Source of the DNA: an uncultured Ruegeria sp.
Lineage (GTDB): Bacteria; Pseudomonadota; Alphaproteobacteria; Rhodobacterales; Rhodobacteraceae
Length of the DNA: 64,000 nt
Assembly: GCF_947497005.1 (NCBI RefSeq)
Contig: NZ_CANMFF010000008.1
Coordinates: 124,001-188,000, forward strand
Reading direction: 5' to 3'
Made by a program: the position numbers and the translations under genes
The notes under the pieces: model-generated
Database searches by the model: none
What the model saw: the letters and a program-made list of their open reading frames with translations, nothing else
What the model was told of the DNA's origin: nothing
Shown here: positions 34,984-46,323 of the stretch, one piece after another
Numbering within the stretch: the stretch's first letter is position 1
Layout: every line of letters starts with the position of its first letter

Positions 34984-36060
34984 TTAGTGTGGGAAAGGCC
35001 AGAGTCTGAGTTTCTCTTTCGCGACGCGCCACAACTGCGCCAGCCCGTGCGGTTCGAGGATCAGGAACATGACGATCAGTGCGCCTACGATCACCAGCTG
35101 CAGATGGGCCACGATATCCGTGGGCCAGCCGAGCACATCGACGCCGACGACCTTCAGGACCACCGGCAACAGCACAAGGAACGCGGCCCCGGCAAATGAA
35201 CCGAAAATAGACCCTAATCCGCCGATAATAACCATGAACAGCACAAGGAACGATTTCTGAATGCCGAACACCTCGCCCACTTCGACCGCGCCAAGATAGA
35301 CCGAGAAGAACAGCGCTCCGGCGATACCCACAAAGAATGAGCTGACGGCAAAGGCGGTCAGCTTCGCCTTCAACGGGTTCACCCCGATGATCTCGGCCGC
35401 GATGTCCATATCGCGGATCGCCATCCATTTGCGGCCCGTGGTGCCGCGCGTCAGGTTGCGCGCCAGAATGGCGCAGAGTGTCAGGAAGATCAGGCAGAAC
35501 AGATAGGTCGCCCAGGCCGAAGCATTCGGGCCGGTGATAACAATACCGAACACATCCCGCTCGGGCGAGTTGATCTGGCCCGACGCTGAATAGTTGTAGA
35601 ACCACGGCACCCGGTTGAACAGCCACACCAGGAAGAACTGCGCCGCCAGTGTCGCCACGGCCAGATAGAATCCCTTGATCCGAAGGCTTGGCAAGCCGAA
35701 CAGCACACCCACGATGGCCGTTATCCCACCGGCAAGGATCACATGAATGAACATGCTGACATCCGGAAATGCCGTCATCAGCTTGTAACAGGCATAGGCC
35801 CCCACTGCCATAAAACCGCCGGTGCCCAGCGAGACCTGCCCGCAATAACCCACGAGAATGTTCAGCCCGATCGCCGCAATCGCATAGATCAGGAAAGGCA
35901 AAAGCAACGCGTTCGCCCAGTAATCGTTGATGATGAACGGAATGATCCCGAACGCCACCGCCAGAACTGCATAGTACCGGTACCGATCGAACTTGATCGG
36001 GAAAGTCTGGCTGTCAGCTGTGTAAGAGGTTTTAAAATCTCCAGCCTCACGATAGAACAT
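34984..36060 (-). CDS. livM: Branched-chain-type ABC transporter permease (LivM-like)
   Basis: A 358-residue inner-membrane permease with about nine hydrophobic segments; the ATPase-contact loop lies around GRKWMAIRDMDIAAEIIGVNPLKAKLTAF (positions ~230-258), where the RDxDxAAxxxGxxxxxxK pattern is the LivM hallmark. Length is usual. It starts 3 nt after the small membrane-protein gene, so translation is probably coupled. It should form the translocation pore with LivH. Confidence 0.93.
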   Translation of the reverse strand: MFYREAGDFKTSYTADSQTFPIKFDRYRYYAVLAVAFGIIPFIINDYWANALLLPFLIYAIAAIGLNILVGYCGQVSLGTGGFMAVGAYACYKLMTAFPDVSMFIHVILAGGITAIVGVLFGLPSLRIKGFYLAVATLAAQFFLVWLFNRVPWFYNYSASGQINSPERDVFGIVITGPNASAWATYLFCLIFLTLCAILARNLTRGTTGRKWMAIRDMDIAAEIIGVNPLKAKLTAFAVSSFFVGIAGALFFSVYLGAVEVGEVFGIQKSFLVLFMVIIGGLGSIFGSFAGAAFLVLLPVVLKVVGVDVLGWPTDIVAHLQLVIVGALIVMFLILEPHGLAQLWRVAKEKLRLWPFPH

Positions 36061-36063
36061 ATC

Positions 36064-36321
36064 TTACCTTCCCCATTCTTCCTGCGCCCGGTTACGGGTC
36101 ACGACGTCCAATTGTCTCGACGATTTGGCGTAACCACTCTGCTCGGTCACCCGCACCAGTTTCATGTAGGCCACGATCCCGGTCACCAACCCCGCAAACG
36201 CCAGGATGGCAGCAATCACCAACTGGCCCTCAGTCAGACCTTCGGCGGTGAGCGCCAGATAACCAAACGCCCAGAACCCCGCCCACGCAATCACGTTGAT
36301 GATGGAGATCAGCTTGGTCAT
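36064..36321 (-). CDS. Small two-helix membrane protein inside liv operon
   Basis: An 85-residue protein with two predicted membrane helices (~4-26 and ~33-54) and a basic, polar C-terminal tail (QLDVVTRNRAQEEWG). I do not recognise a named family. It lies between livH and livM with 3-nt gaps on each side, so it is clearly part of the operon. It might stabilise the transporter or regulate it; no such role is established. Confidence 0.75.
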   Translation of the reverse strand: MTKLISIINVIAWAGFWAFGYLALTAEGLTEGQLVIAAILAFAGLVTGIVAYMKLVRVTEQSGYAKSSRQLDVVTRNRAQEEWGR

Positions 36322-36324
36322 GCC

Positions 36325-37311
36325 CTACACCCTCTCGATAATCTTTTCGCCGAACAGACCCTGCGGCCGGAACACCAGGAAGATCAGCGCCAGCACGTAG
36401 GCGAACCAATTCTCGGTCGCGCCACCGACCATCGGGCCAATAGCAAACTCGAACAGTTTCTCGCCTACACCGATGATCAGGCCGCCAACGATAGCGCCGG
36501 GGATCGAAGTGAACCCGCCCAGCATCAGCACCGGCAGTGCCTTGAGCGCGATCAGCGACAATGAGAACTGCACACCCGACTTGGTGCCCCACATGATACC
36601 CGCGACCAAGGCGACGAAACCTGCAACCGACCAGACCATAATCCAGATGAAGTTCAGCGAGATACCCACCGACAGCGCCGCCTGATGGTCATCCGCCACT
36701 GCACGCATCGCCCGGCCCTGTTTGGTGTACTGGCTGAACGCGACCAAGGCCGCCACCAGCAGCGCCGCAATCACCGTCGCCACGATATCCAGATTGTCGA
36801 TGAAGAAGCCGTAGTCGAAGAAGTTGAACGTCGTCTCGTCTATCCATAGGTTGATGCCCTGCGGCAGACCCACATTCAGCGTCTTGATCTCAGACCCCCA
36901 CATCAGGTCGGCCACACCCTCAAGGAAGTATGCCAGACCAATGGTCGCCATGAACAGAATGATTGGCTCTTGCCCGACCAGGTGACGCATCACGAACCGC
37001 TGTACGGCCCAGGCCAGCAAGACCATCACCGCCATCGTCAAAATGATCGCCAGCAATGCGGGTACGGTCCAGCCAAAATTATAGACATGTGTGCCAAAGG
37101 TGGCATTGATCACATGGGCAAACGGCACCTGTCCGTTCATGATCCCGACTAAAGTCATCGCCGCAAACAGGGCCATAACCCCTTGCGCATAATTGAAAAT
37201 CCCCGACGCTTTGTAGATCAGCACAAAGCCCAGCGCGACCAGCGCATAGAGCACCCCGGCCATCAGACCGTTGAGGATGACCTCCATCGCGAAGATAAGT
37301 TGTTCAGGCAT
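36325..37311 (-). CDS. livH: Branched-chain-type ABC transporter permease (LivH-like)
   Basis: A 328-residue permease with about eight membrane segments. LivH hallmarks: NGLMAGVLYALVALGFVLIY near the N terminus and YTKQGRAMRAVADDHQAALS, the cytoplasmic ATPase-contact loop (~190-210), followed by GGFTSIPGAIVGGLIIG. It is slightly longer than classical LivH (~300). It forms the heterodimer with LivM. Start ATG 29 nt after the livG stop. Confidence 0.93.
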   Translation of the reverse strand: MPEQLIFAMEVILNGLMAGVLYALVALGFVLIYKASGIFNYAQGVMALFAAMTLVGIMNGQVPFAHVINATFGTHVYNFGWTVPALLAIILTMAVMVLLAWAVQRFVMRHLVGQEPIILFMATIGLAYFLEGVADLMWGSEIKTLNVGLPQGINLWIDETTFNFFDYGFFIDNLDIVATVIAALLVAALVAFSQYTKQGRAMRAVADDHQAALSVGISLNFIWIMVWSVAGFVALVAGIMWGTKSGVQFSLSLIALKALPVLMLGGFTSIPGAIVGGLIIGVGEKLFEFAIGPMVGGATENWFAYVLALIFLVFRPQGLFGEKIIERV

Positions 37312-37340
37312 AAGTGCCTCCCCAAATTTCTGCCCGGAAA

Positions 37341-38162
37341 TCAGTCATGGCTGACGCCCAGATAGGCGTCGATGACTTCTTGGTTATTGCGCACCTCGTC
37401 GGGGGTGCCGTCACCGATCTTCTTGCCGTAATCCATCACGACCACCCGGTCGCTCAGGTCCATCACAACGCCCATGTCGTGTTCAATCAAGGCAATGGTG
37501 GTTCCGAATTCGTCATTCACGTCGAGGATAAACCGGCTCATGTCCTCTTTCTCTTCGACATTCATGCCCGCCATCGGCTCGTCCAGCAGCAGCAGCTTGG
37601 GCTCGGCCGCAAGCGCACGGGCCAGTTCGACCCGCTTTTTCAAACCGTAAGGCAGGCGCGACACCGGTGTTTTGCGGATATGCTGGATTTCAAGGAAATC
37701 GATCATCTTCTCGACTGCCTCGCGGTTTTCAACCTCTTCCGACTCGGCTTTGCCCTTCCACAATGCCTGCTGGAAAATGTTGGTCTTCATATAGCCCAAC
37801 CTTCCGGTCATCACGTTATCCAGCACGCTCATCCCTTCGAACAAGGCGATGTTCTGGAACGTGCGCGCGATTCCCTGCTGTGCCACCTCAAAGGGTCGCA
37901 TTTGCGGGCGTTTGGCCCCGTGAAACCAGACCTCACCCTCTTGCGGAACATAAAAGCCTGAAATCACGTTCAGCATCGAGGACTTACCGGCGCCATTCGG
38001 CCCGATGATGGCGCGGATCTCACCCTCACGAATATCGAACGAGATATCCTTGATCGCCACCACGCCGCCAAAGCGCAGAGTGATGTTTTTCATCTCCATC
38101 ACCACGCCGCCGATCTTGCGGCCGTCTTCGGTGACATATCCTTCAGCGTTATCCAGCATCAA
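37341..38162 (-). CDS. livG: Branched-chain-type ABC transporter ATPase (LivG-like)
   Basis: A 273-residue ATPase with Walker A GPNGAGKSS (~53), Walker B LLLLDEPMAGMN (~185) and a LivG-type signature in SRLPYGLKKRVELARALA (~163). The signature deviates from LSYGxQ as seen in several alphaproteobacterial paralogues (LPYGLKK) but keeps the key Gly. Starts with two adjacent Met codons (38162, 38159). About 76 nt separate it from the upstream acyl-CoA ligase. Confidence 0.92.
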   Translation of the reverse strand: MMLDNAEGYVTEDGRKIGGVVMEMKNITLRFGGVVAIKDISFDIREGEIRAIIGPNGAGKSSMLNVISGFYVPQEGEVWFHGAKRPQMRPFEVAQQGIARTFQNIALFEGMSVLDNVMTGRLGYMKTNIFQQALWKGKAESEEVENREAVEKMIDFLEIQHIRKTPVSRLPYGLKKRVELARALAAEPKLLLLDEPMAGMNVEEKEDMSRFILDVNDEFGTTIALIEHDMGVVMDLSDRVVVMDYGKKIGDGTPDEVRNNQEVIDAYLGVSHD

Positions 38163-38237
38163 TCACTCCCTGACTTGCGCAAAAACGGGACGGCGGGCGC
38201 GGCGATGAACGCAGGTCGAGCGGCGCTCGAATGACCC

Positions 38238-40211
38238 TCATTCCGCCGCTACCTTGTGCTGCGCAACCGTCACAACCGGCGCATCGACAATCTCCAGCGT
38301 CGCAGAAATCGAGCCCTTTCGACCATCCTCATAGGTCACTTCGGTCGTGGTCGACACGCTCTTGGACCCGTCATAAAGCGCCGCGATGATGTCGTGGAAC
38401 TTGTCCTCGACAAACCCGCGCCGCACCTTCCGGGTCCGGGTCATCTCACCATCATCCGCATCCAGTTCCTTATGCAGAACCACAAAACGATGCACCTGAC
38501 AGCCCGACAGCATCTCGTCCGCCGCAACCGACTTGTTCACCTCTTCCACATGGGACTTGATCGTCTCTAACACACGGGGATGACCGGCGAGTTCCTGATA
38601 CGAGGCATAGGCCACATTATTGCGCTCGGCCCAGTTGCCCACCGCCGTCAGGTCAATGTTGATGAAGGCCACGCAGCGATCCTTGCCATTACCGAACAGC
38701 ACGACCTCGAGAATATCGGGGAAGAACTTGAGTTTGTTCTCGACATATTTCGGCGCGAACATCGAGCCGTCTGCCATCTTGCCCACATCCTTGGCCCGGT
38801 CGATGATCCGCAGATGGCCCGAGCTTTCTTCGATGAACCCGGCATCGCCGGTGGCCACCCAGCCCTCGGCATCTTTGGTCGATGCAGTGGAAGCCGGGTT
38901 ATTGAAGTATTCGACAAACACCCCCGGTGAGCGGTAGTGGATTTCGCCGCTGTCGTCGATTTTCAGCTCCACATCCGGTGCCGGGACACCGACCGTATCC
39001 GCACGCACTTCGCCATCCGGCTGGACAGTGATGAACACGGTGGCCTCGGTCTGACCGTAAAGCTGCTTCAGGTTGATGCCCAAAGAACGGTAGAAATCAA
39101 AGATTTCCGGCCCGATCGCCTCACCCGCTGTATAACCCACGCGGAAGCGGCCATAGCCCAGCGTATCCTTGAGCGGGCCATAAACCAGCAGATTGCCCAG
39201 CGCGTATATCAATTTGTCGCCAAACCCTACCGGCTTGCCGTCCAACAGCAGACCACCGACCCTTTTGGCGTGGGCCATAAAGTGATGGAACATACGCTGT
39301 TTCAGTTTGCCCGCGTCCTCCATCCGGATCATCACATTGGTCAGCTGCGTCTCGAACACACGCGGCGGGGCGAAGAAATAGGTCGGTCCGATCTCGCGCA
39401 GGTCGGTCATCATCGTGTCAGCACTTTCAGGGCAGTTCACGCAGAAGCCGCACCAATAGGCCTGCCCAATCGAGAAGATGAAATCGCCCACCCACGCCAT
39501 CGGCAAATAAGACAGGATGTCCTCGTTCCGGTTCAGATGGTCGAACTCGGCCGAGTTCTTGGCGCTTTCGATCACGTTGCGGTTCGACAGCACCACGCCC
39601 TTGGGCTTGCCAGTTGTTCCGCTGGTATAAAGCATCACGCAGGTGTCGTCATAGGTGAGCTCGGCGATGCGCTTATCCAGCTCGGCATCAAACCGTGCAT
39701 GACCAGCGCTGCCTTCGGCCTTAATGTCGTCCAGCGCGTTCATCTGGGAGTGGTCGTATTTCCGCATCCCGCGCTTGTCGGTGTAGAGGATGTGCTTGAT
39801 CTGATGCACATTTTCCTGAATTTCGATGACCTTGTCGACCTGTTCCTGATCACCGCAGACGACATATTTCGCGCCGCAATGCTCCATCACATAGGTCATC
39901 TCTTCCGCAACCGCGTCCTGATAAAGCGGCACCGGAACAGCACCCACCATCTGCGCCGCGACCATCGACCAGTAATGCGCCGGACGGTTACGCCCGATCA
40001 CCGCAATATGGTCGCCCCGCGCAACACCGATTTCCAGGAAACCCAGAGCGAGCGCGCGAATCTCCTTCGCCGCTTCAGCCCAGGTCCAGCATTGCCAGAT
40101 CCCGAATTCTTTTTCCCGATAGGCCGGGGCATCCCCGAACTGGGTCGCATTGCGGTGTAGCAGCGCCGGAAGGGACTGCATCCCTTCAGCGCCCGACTGC
40201 GTCTGAGCCAA
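38238..40211 (-). CDS. AMP-forming long-chain acyl-CoA synthetase-like protein
   Basis: About 657 residues, AMP-binding superfamily. P-loop YTSGTTGKPKGVVLS (~200), GQTEAT (~388) and VATGDAGFIEESSGHLRIIDRAKD hinge region are intact. It activates a carboxylic acid to acyl-CoA with ATP, consistent with the transporter that follows. Start is uncertain: TTG at 40211 follows GGAGGAGAGG, a strong site; GTG at 40229 and ATG at 40181 are alternatives. It is the first gene of the liv operon and long-chain fatty acid versus aromatic acid specificity cannot be told from sequence. Confidence 0.88.
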   Translation of the reverse strand: MAQTQSGAEGMQSLPALLHRNATQFGDAPAYREKEFGIWQCWTWAEAAKEIRALALGFLEIGVARGDHIAVIGRNRPAHYWSMVAAQMVGAVPVPLYQDAVAEEMTYVMEHCGAKYVVCGDQEQVDKVIEIQENVHQIKHILYTDKRGMRKYDHSQMNALDDIKAEGSAGHARFDAELDKRIAELTYDDTCVMLYTSGTTGKPKGVVLSNRNVIESAKNSAEFDHLNRNEDILSYLPMAWVGDFIFSIGQAYWCGFCVNCPESADTMMTDLREIGPTYFFAPPRVFETQLTNVMIRMEDAGKLKQRMFHHFMAHAKRVGGLLLDGKPVGFGDKLIYALGNLLVYGPLKDTLGYGRFRVGYTAGEAIGPEIFDFYRSLGINLKQLYGQTEATVFITVQPDGEVRADTVGVPAPDVELKIDDSGEIHYRSPGVFVEYFNNPASTASTKDAEGWVATGDAGFIEESSGHLRIIDRAKDVGKMADGSMFAPKYVENKLKFFPDILEVVLFGNGKDRCVAFINIDLTAVGNWAERNNVAYASYQELAGHPRVLETIKSHVEEVNKSVAADEMLSGCQVHRFVVLHKELDADDGEMTRTRKVRRGFVEDKFHDIIAALYDGSKSVSTTTEVTYEDGRKGSISATLEIVDAPVVTVAQHKVAAE

Positions 40212-40345
40212 TCTTCCTCTCCTCCCCACCCGACCCTTTCTTCAGGTCGGAAATGGCGGGTCCGGGATAGTGCCCGAACGCCATTGCCCCGATTAGGAGC
40301 ATGAGCACGATCAGCGTCAAGTTTTGCCTGATGTTTTCTCAATTC

Positions 40346-40398
40346 TTACGAATTGTAACAAAGGTATCGGGCATCTTCCGAGCGGTAAGAAATGTACC
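40346..40398. promoter_or_regulatory. Two inverted repeats upstream of the liv/acyl-CoA ligase operon
   Basis: TTAC-gaatt-GTAA (40346-40358) and GGTA-agaaatg-TACC (40384-40398) lie in the AT-rich 220-nt gap between the acyl-CoA ligase start and the small secreted-protein gene. Each is a short perfect inverted repeat and could be a regulator site. No matching regulator gene is adjacent, so this is tentative. Confidence 0.25.
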
Positions 40399-40449
40399 AC
40401 TTGCAAAAAATCGACAAGTTTTAGGCATTTGTTAGCCGTTAAAACTCAT

Positions 40450-40839
40450 CTACGGCGAGCACTTACCATCTGCTAAATCTATGGTCGCAGACCCTCCAAC
40501 ATAGGTTTTGTTTTCACCAACCTTTGAACCGTAAAAATCGATCTGCAATTTGAGCAAAGAGACATCCGGAGAATCCTCGATTTGCTGGGCAAATTTCAGC
40601 ACTCCTTCAAGGCGTGAACTGCAAAACTCAGGAATGATGGCGTAGAAGTCATCTGCGGTGGCGACCCGATTTCCCGGAACATACACTGCAAGTCCGTTTT
40701 TTGATTCACCCGCATCATCGATGTTTTCAAAGAACCCCAGCTCCACAGCATTCCAATCAAGCTCGATTTGATCAGCAAGGGCGGGTGCAACAGGAATCAA
40801 AGTTAGAAGCACACACAGAAAACCCAAATTCTTAAACAT
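40450..40839 (-). CDS. Small exported protein of unknown function
   Basis: A 129-residue protein with a clear Sec signal peptide (MFKNLGFLCVLLTLIPVAPALA, cleavage before DQ). The mature ~107 residues are acidic with two cysteines (CSSR and the terminal C), possibly a disulfide. No family recognised. It begins 13 nt after the mutT stop, so it is probably the last gene of the ppiC-argJ-mutT transcript. Function unknown. Confidence 0.65.
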   Translation of the reverse strand: MFKNLGFLCVLLTLIPVAPALADQIELDWNAVELGFFENIDDAGESKNGLAVYVPGNRVATADDFYAIIPEFCSSRLEGVLKFAQQIEDSPDVSLLKLQIDFYGSKVGENKTYVGGSATIDLADGKCSP

Positions 40840-40852
40840 GGAGAATTCCTTC

Positions 40853-41251
40853 CTACAACCAATCCCGCAAAATCGGGATCAACGGCACATCGGCCGCGGG
40901 CATCGGGTAGTTTCGCAAGTCATTCGCGCGCACCCATTTCAGCGCCTGCCCTTCCTTTGACTGCGGAATACCCTCCCACTTGCGGCAGGCGAACAGAGGC
41001 ATCAGCAGGTGGAAGTCATCATAGCTGTGGCTGGCGAAGGTCAGCGGCGCAAGGCAGGAGGCCCAGGTGTCGATGCCCAGTTCCTCGTGCAATTCGCGGA
41101 TCAGGGCGGCCTCGGGGGTTTCGTCGGGTTCGATCTTGCCGCCGGGGAATTCCCAGAGGCCGGCCATGGATTTACCTTCGGGACGTTGCGCCAACAGCAC
41201 GCGGCCTTCGATGTCGATCAGGGCGACAGCAGACACTAATACTGTCTTCAC
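40853..41251 (-). CDS. mutT: MutT-like NUDIX pyrophosphohydrolase (8-oxo-dGTP diphosphatase)
   Basis: A 132-residue NUDIX enzyme. The NUDIX box starts at GGKIEPDETPEAALIRELHEE (~36-56) and matches G-x5-E-x7-REUxEExG. Length and the N-terminal VLVSAVALIDIEGRVLLAQRP match MutT proteins that hydrolyse 8-oxo-dGTP and prevent A:T to C:G mutations. Its start overlaps the argJ stop by 4 nt, so it is translationally coupled. Some close paralogues clean other damaged nucleotides; the argJ-mutT order is common in alphaproteobacteria. Confidence 0.9.
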   Translation of the reverse strand: MKTVLVSAVALIDIEGRVLLAQRPEGKSMAGLWEFPGGKIEPDETPEAALIRELHEELGIDTWASCLAPLTFASHSYDDFHLLMPLFACRKWEGIPQSKEGQALKWVRANDLRNYPMPAADVPLIPILRDWL

Positions 41252-42474
41252 GAGCGATAATCCGCGTTGATCTCGATATAGCCGTGGGTCAGATCACAGG
41301 TCCAAACGGTAGATTTGCCCTCGCCCAGCCCCAGATCCACCGCGATCACCAGGTCCTTACCTTGCATATAGGCCGACGCGCCTTCCTCGCAGTAGTTGGG
41401 ACTGACCCAGCCTTTTTCAGCGACCAGAATGTCACCGAAAGAGATGCTCAGCAGGTCGCGATCCGCAGCTGCACCCGATTTGCCGATGGCCATGACAATG
41501 CGGCCCCAGTTCGGGTCTTCCCCGGCAATGGCGGTCTTGACCAGCGGAGAGTTGGCGATGGCCAGTCCGTGGGTTTTGGCGTCCGTGTCCGATGCGGCCC
41601 CGGTGACACGAATTTCCACAAATTTCGTGGCGCCTTCTCCGTCGCGCACTACTTGTTGCGCAAGGTCCAGCATCACCGTTTCAAGCGCCTGTGCGAAGGC
41701 GGTATTGCCGGTGGTATCGATGCCCGAGGCTCCGGTGGCGCAAAGAAGCAGGCTGTCTGAGGTGGAGGTGTCACTGTCCACTGTAATGCAGTTGAACGTC
41801 CTATCCGTTTGCGCGCCCAGCATTTCCTGCAATGCAGATTGCTCGATCTGCGCGTCGGTGAAAATGTAAACCAGCATGGTTGCCATGTCCGGTGCGATCA
41901 TGCCTGATCCCTTGGCAATCCCTGCAATAGAGACTGGTTTACCATCAATCTCGACCTGTGCACTGGCGCCTTTCGGGAACGTATCCGTTGTCATGATCGC
42001 CCGCGCGGCATCTTCGATCGCGTGACGGCTGAGATCAGCCTTCAGCGTCTCAAGCTGAGCCACGATGCGGTCATGTGGCAGCGGCTCACCAATCACGCCG
42101 GTCGATGACGTAAAGACCCGCTCAGCAGAAACGCCGGTGGCCTTGGAGACAGCCTGCGTCACCTCAGCCACTGATGTTTGACCATAATGGCCGGTGAACG
42201 CGTTGGCGTTGCCCGAGTTCACCAGAATCGCCGCCGGTCCATCGCTGGACCCGCCGATTTTCTCCTGACAATCCAGCACCGGCGCGGCACGGGTGGCCGA
42301 GCGGGTGAAGACCCCGGCCACCGATGTACCCGGGTCCAGAACCGCCAGCATGACGTCGGTGCGACCCTGATAACGTACCCCCGCGTCGACGGTGGCAAAG
42401 CGCACACCGTCAATCGCGGGAAGATCGGGAAATGACGCTGGAGCCAGCGGCGAAACCTTGGTGATAGTGGCCAC
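41248..42474 (-). CDS. argJ: Bifunctional glutamate N-acetyltransferase / amino-acid acetyltransferase
   Basis: A 408-residue enzyme of arginine synthesis that transfers the acetyl group from N2-acetylornithine to glutamate, and may also acetylate glutamate with acetyl-CoA. The self-cleavage site is KGSGMIAPDMATML (~190-203), with the nucleophilic Thr of ATML becoming the new N terminus of the beta chain. Other motifs: ILVNSGNANAFTG (~104-116) and SPNYCEEGASAY near the C terminus. Whether the acetyl-CoA (synthase) activity is present cannot be read from sequence. It follows ppiC by 6 nt. Confidence 0.96.
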   Translation of the reverse strand: MATITKVSPLAPASFPDLPAIDGVRFATVDAGVRYQGRTDVMLAVLDPGTSVAGVFTRSATRAAPVLDCQEKIGGSSDGPAAILVNSGNANAFTGHYGQTSVAEVTQAVSKATGVSAERVFTSSTGVIGEPLPHDRIVAQLETLKADLSRHAIEDAARAIMTTDTFPKGASAQVEIDGKPVSIAGIAKGSGMIAPDMATMLVYIFTDAQIEQSALQEMLGAQTDRTFNCITVDSDTSTSDSLLLCATGASGIDTTGNTAFAQALETVMLDLAQQVVRDGEGATKFVEIRVTGAASDTDAKTHGLAIANSPLVKTAIAGEDPNWGRIVMAIGKSGAAADRDLLSISFGDILVAEKGWVSPNYCEEGASAYMQGKDLVIAVDLGLGEGKSTVWTCDLTHGYIEINADYRS

Positions 42475-42480
42475 GGGTCT

Positions 42481-43329
42481 TTACTCCTGAATCAGGTCCA
42501 GTTGGCGCATGACCTCGGGGCCTACACCTTCCAGCGCGGGGCGCTCGATCTGCGCCTGCTGCGTCAGTTCATCGATCCGCGCCTGAATGGCGTCCTGTTG
42601 GATCGTCTGGGCCAGTTCATCGCGCACGACATCCAGTTCGGGTGCCTCGGTTTTGCGTTTGTCATTCAACTTGACCAGATGCCAGCCGAACTGGGTTTGA
42701 ACCGGATCCGACACCTGCCCTTTTTCCAGCGTGATCACTGCACCCTCAAATTCGGGCACCATCTGACCCGGGCCAAACCATCCCAGTGCACCGCCATTGG
42801 GGCCGGACGGGCCGGTCGAGTTCTCGCGCGCAAGCTCGGCAAAGTCGGCACCGTCATCAAGTTGAACCTTGAGCGCTTTGGCTTCATCTTCCGTCTCAAC
42901 CAGAATATGGCTGGCGTCGAATTCATCTTCACCGGCAAATTCGTTAAACCGCGCGTCATAGGCGGCCTGAATGGCCTCGTCCGTGACGACGGTTTCGGTC
43001 AGGGCTGCGACGGTCTGAACCGCCTGAAGCGACCGCTTTTCATTGTCGAGTGTCAGCGCGTTCTGTGTGTTCAGACCATCCTGTTGCTGCCCCAGCAATT
43101 GCTGCTGGATCAGCTGCTCCAGCACGAAATCGAACAGAACATCATCTTCGGCCTGCTGATATTGCGCCGGCAGAGAAGCGACAGTGGCGATCACGTGACC
43201 CAGTGTGATCTCATCGTCGTTTACCCGTGCAACAACGGTTGACGCATCCGGCTGGGTTTCGGCGGCCAACGGCAGCGCCATCACGGCAGTCAGAGCCAGC
43301 GATGGCAGAAAAGTGAGGCCTTTGGGCAT
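42481..43329 (-). CDS. Exported parvulin-type peptidyl-prolyl isomerase
   Basis: A 282-residue protein with a signal peptide (~1-23, ending PLAAE) and a parvulin (PpiC) domain at ~130-235: FDASHILVETEDEAKAL, SRENSTG-like ARENSTGPSGPNGGALGWFG and TQFGWHLVKL. N-terminal and C-terminal helices form a SurA-like chaperone module. It catalyses cis-trans isomerisation of Xaa-Pro bonds during folding of exported proteins. Divergent from secA, which handles the same exported proteins, over a ~175-nt shared regulatory gap. argJ follows closely. Confidence 0.9.
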   Translation of the reverse strand: MPKGLTFLPSLALTAVMALPLAAETQPDASTVVARVNDDEITLGHVIATVASLPAQYQQAEDDVLFDFVLEQLIQQQLLGQQQDGLNTQNALTLDNEKRSLQAVQTVAALTETVVTDEAIQAAYDARFNEFAGEDEFDASHILVETEDEAKALKVQLDDGADFAELARENSTGPSGPNGGALGWFGPGQMVPEFEGAVITLEKGQVSDPVQTQFGWHLVKLNDKRKTEAPELDVVRDELAQTIQQDAIQARIDELTQQAQIERPALEGVGPEVMRQLDLIQE

Positions 43330-43505
43330 TGAATCATCCTATTTCCTTGCCGCGACAGGGCGCGGCGTTGACACTCTGGAACCTGCCGCTTACATCGCTT
43401 TGAAGCCTTGGACAGGGCCGCCTTTCACCCCCCGTATCTATGGGTTGCGCGCAAGGTGGGCAAGCCTGTCGCAACCACGATAAGAACAGATCCGCTGGAG
43501 TGAAC

Positions 43506-46223
<2,718 letters not shown>

Positions 46224-46323
46224 CGTCACCACCCTAAATCCACAATGTGTTCGTCTCGCGGCCACAAATTGGCCGCGATTCGTGGCAAGAGTGCGATTTG
46301 CTCCTTCAACTGGGGAGGGTGTT

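Noticed and set aside
33615..35009. 464-codon plus-strand frame opposite the substrate-binding gene
   Set aside because: Cys/His/Arg-rich composition and no domain; the opposite strand encodes a complete binding protein with signal peptide.
38937..40160. 407-codon plus-strand frame opposite the acyl-CoA ligase
   Set aside because: Shadow frame with no family similarity; the minus strand has intact adenylation motifs.
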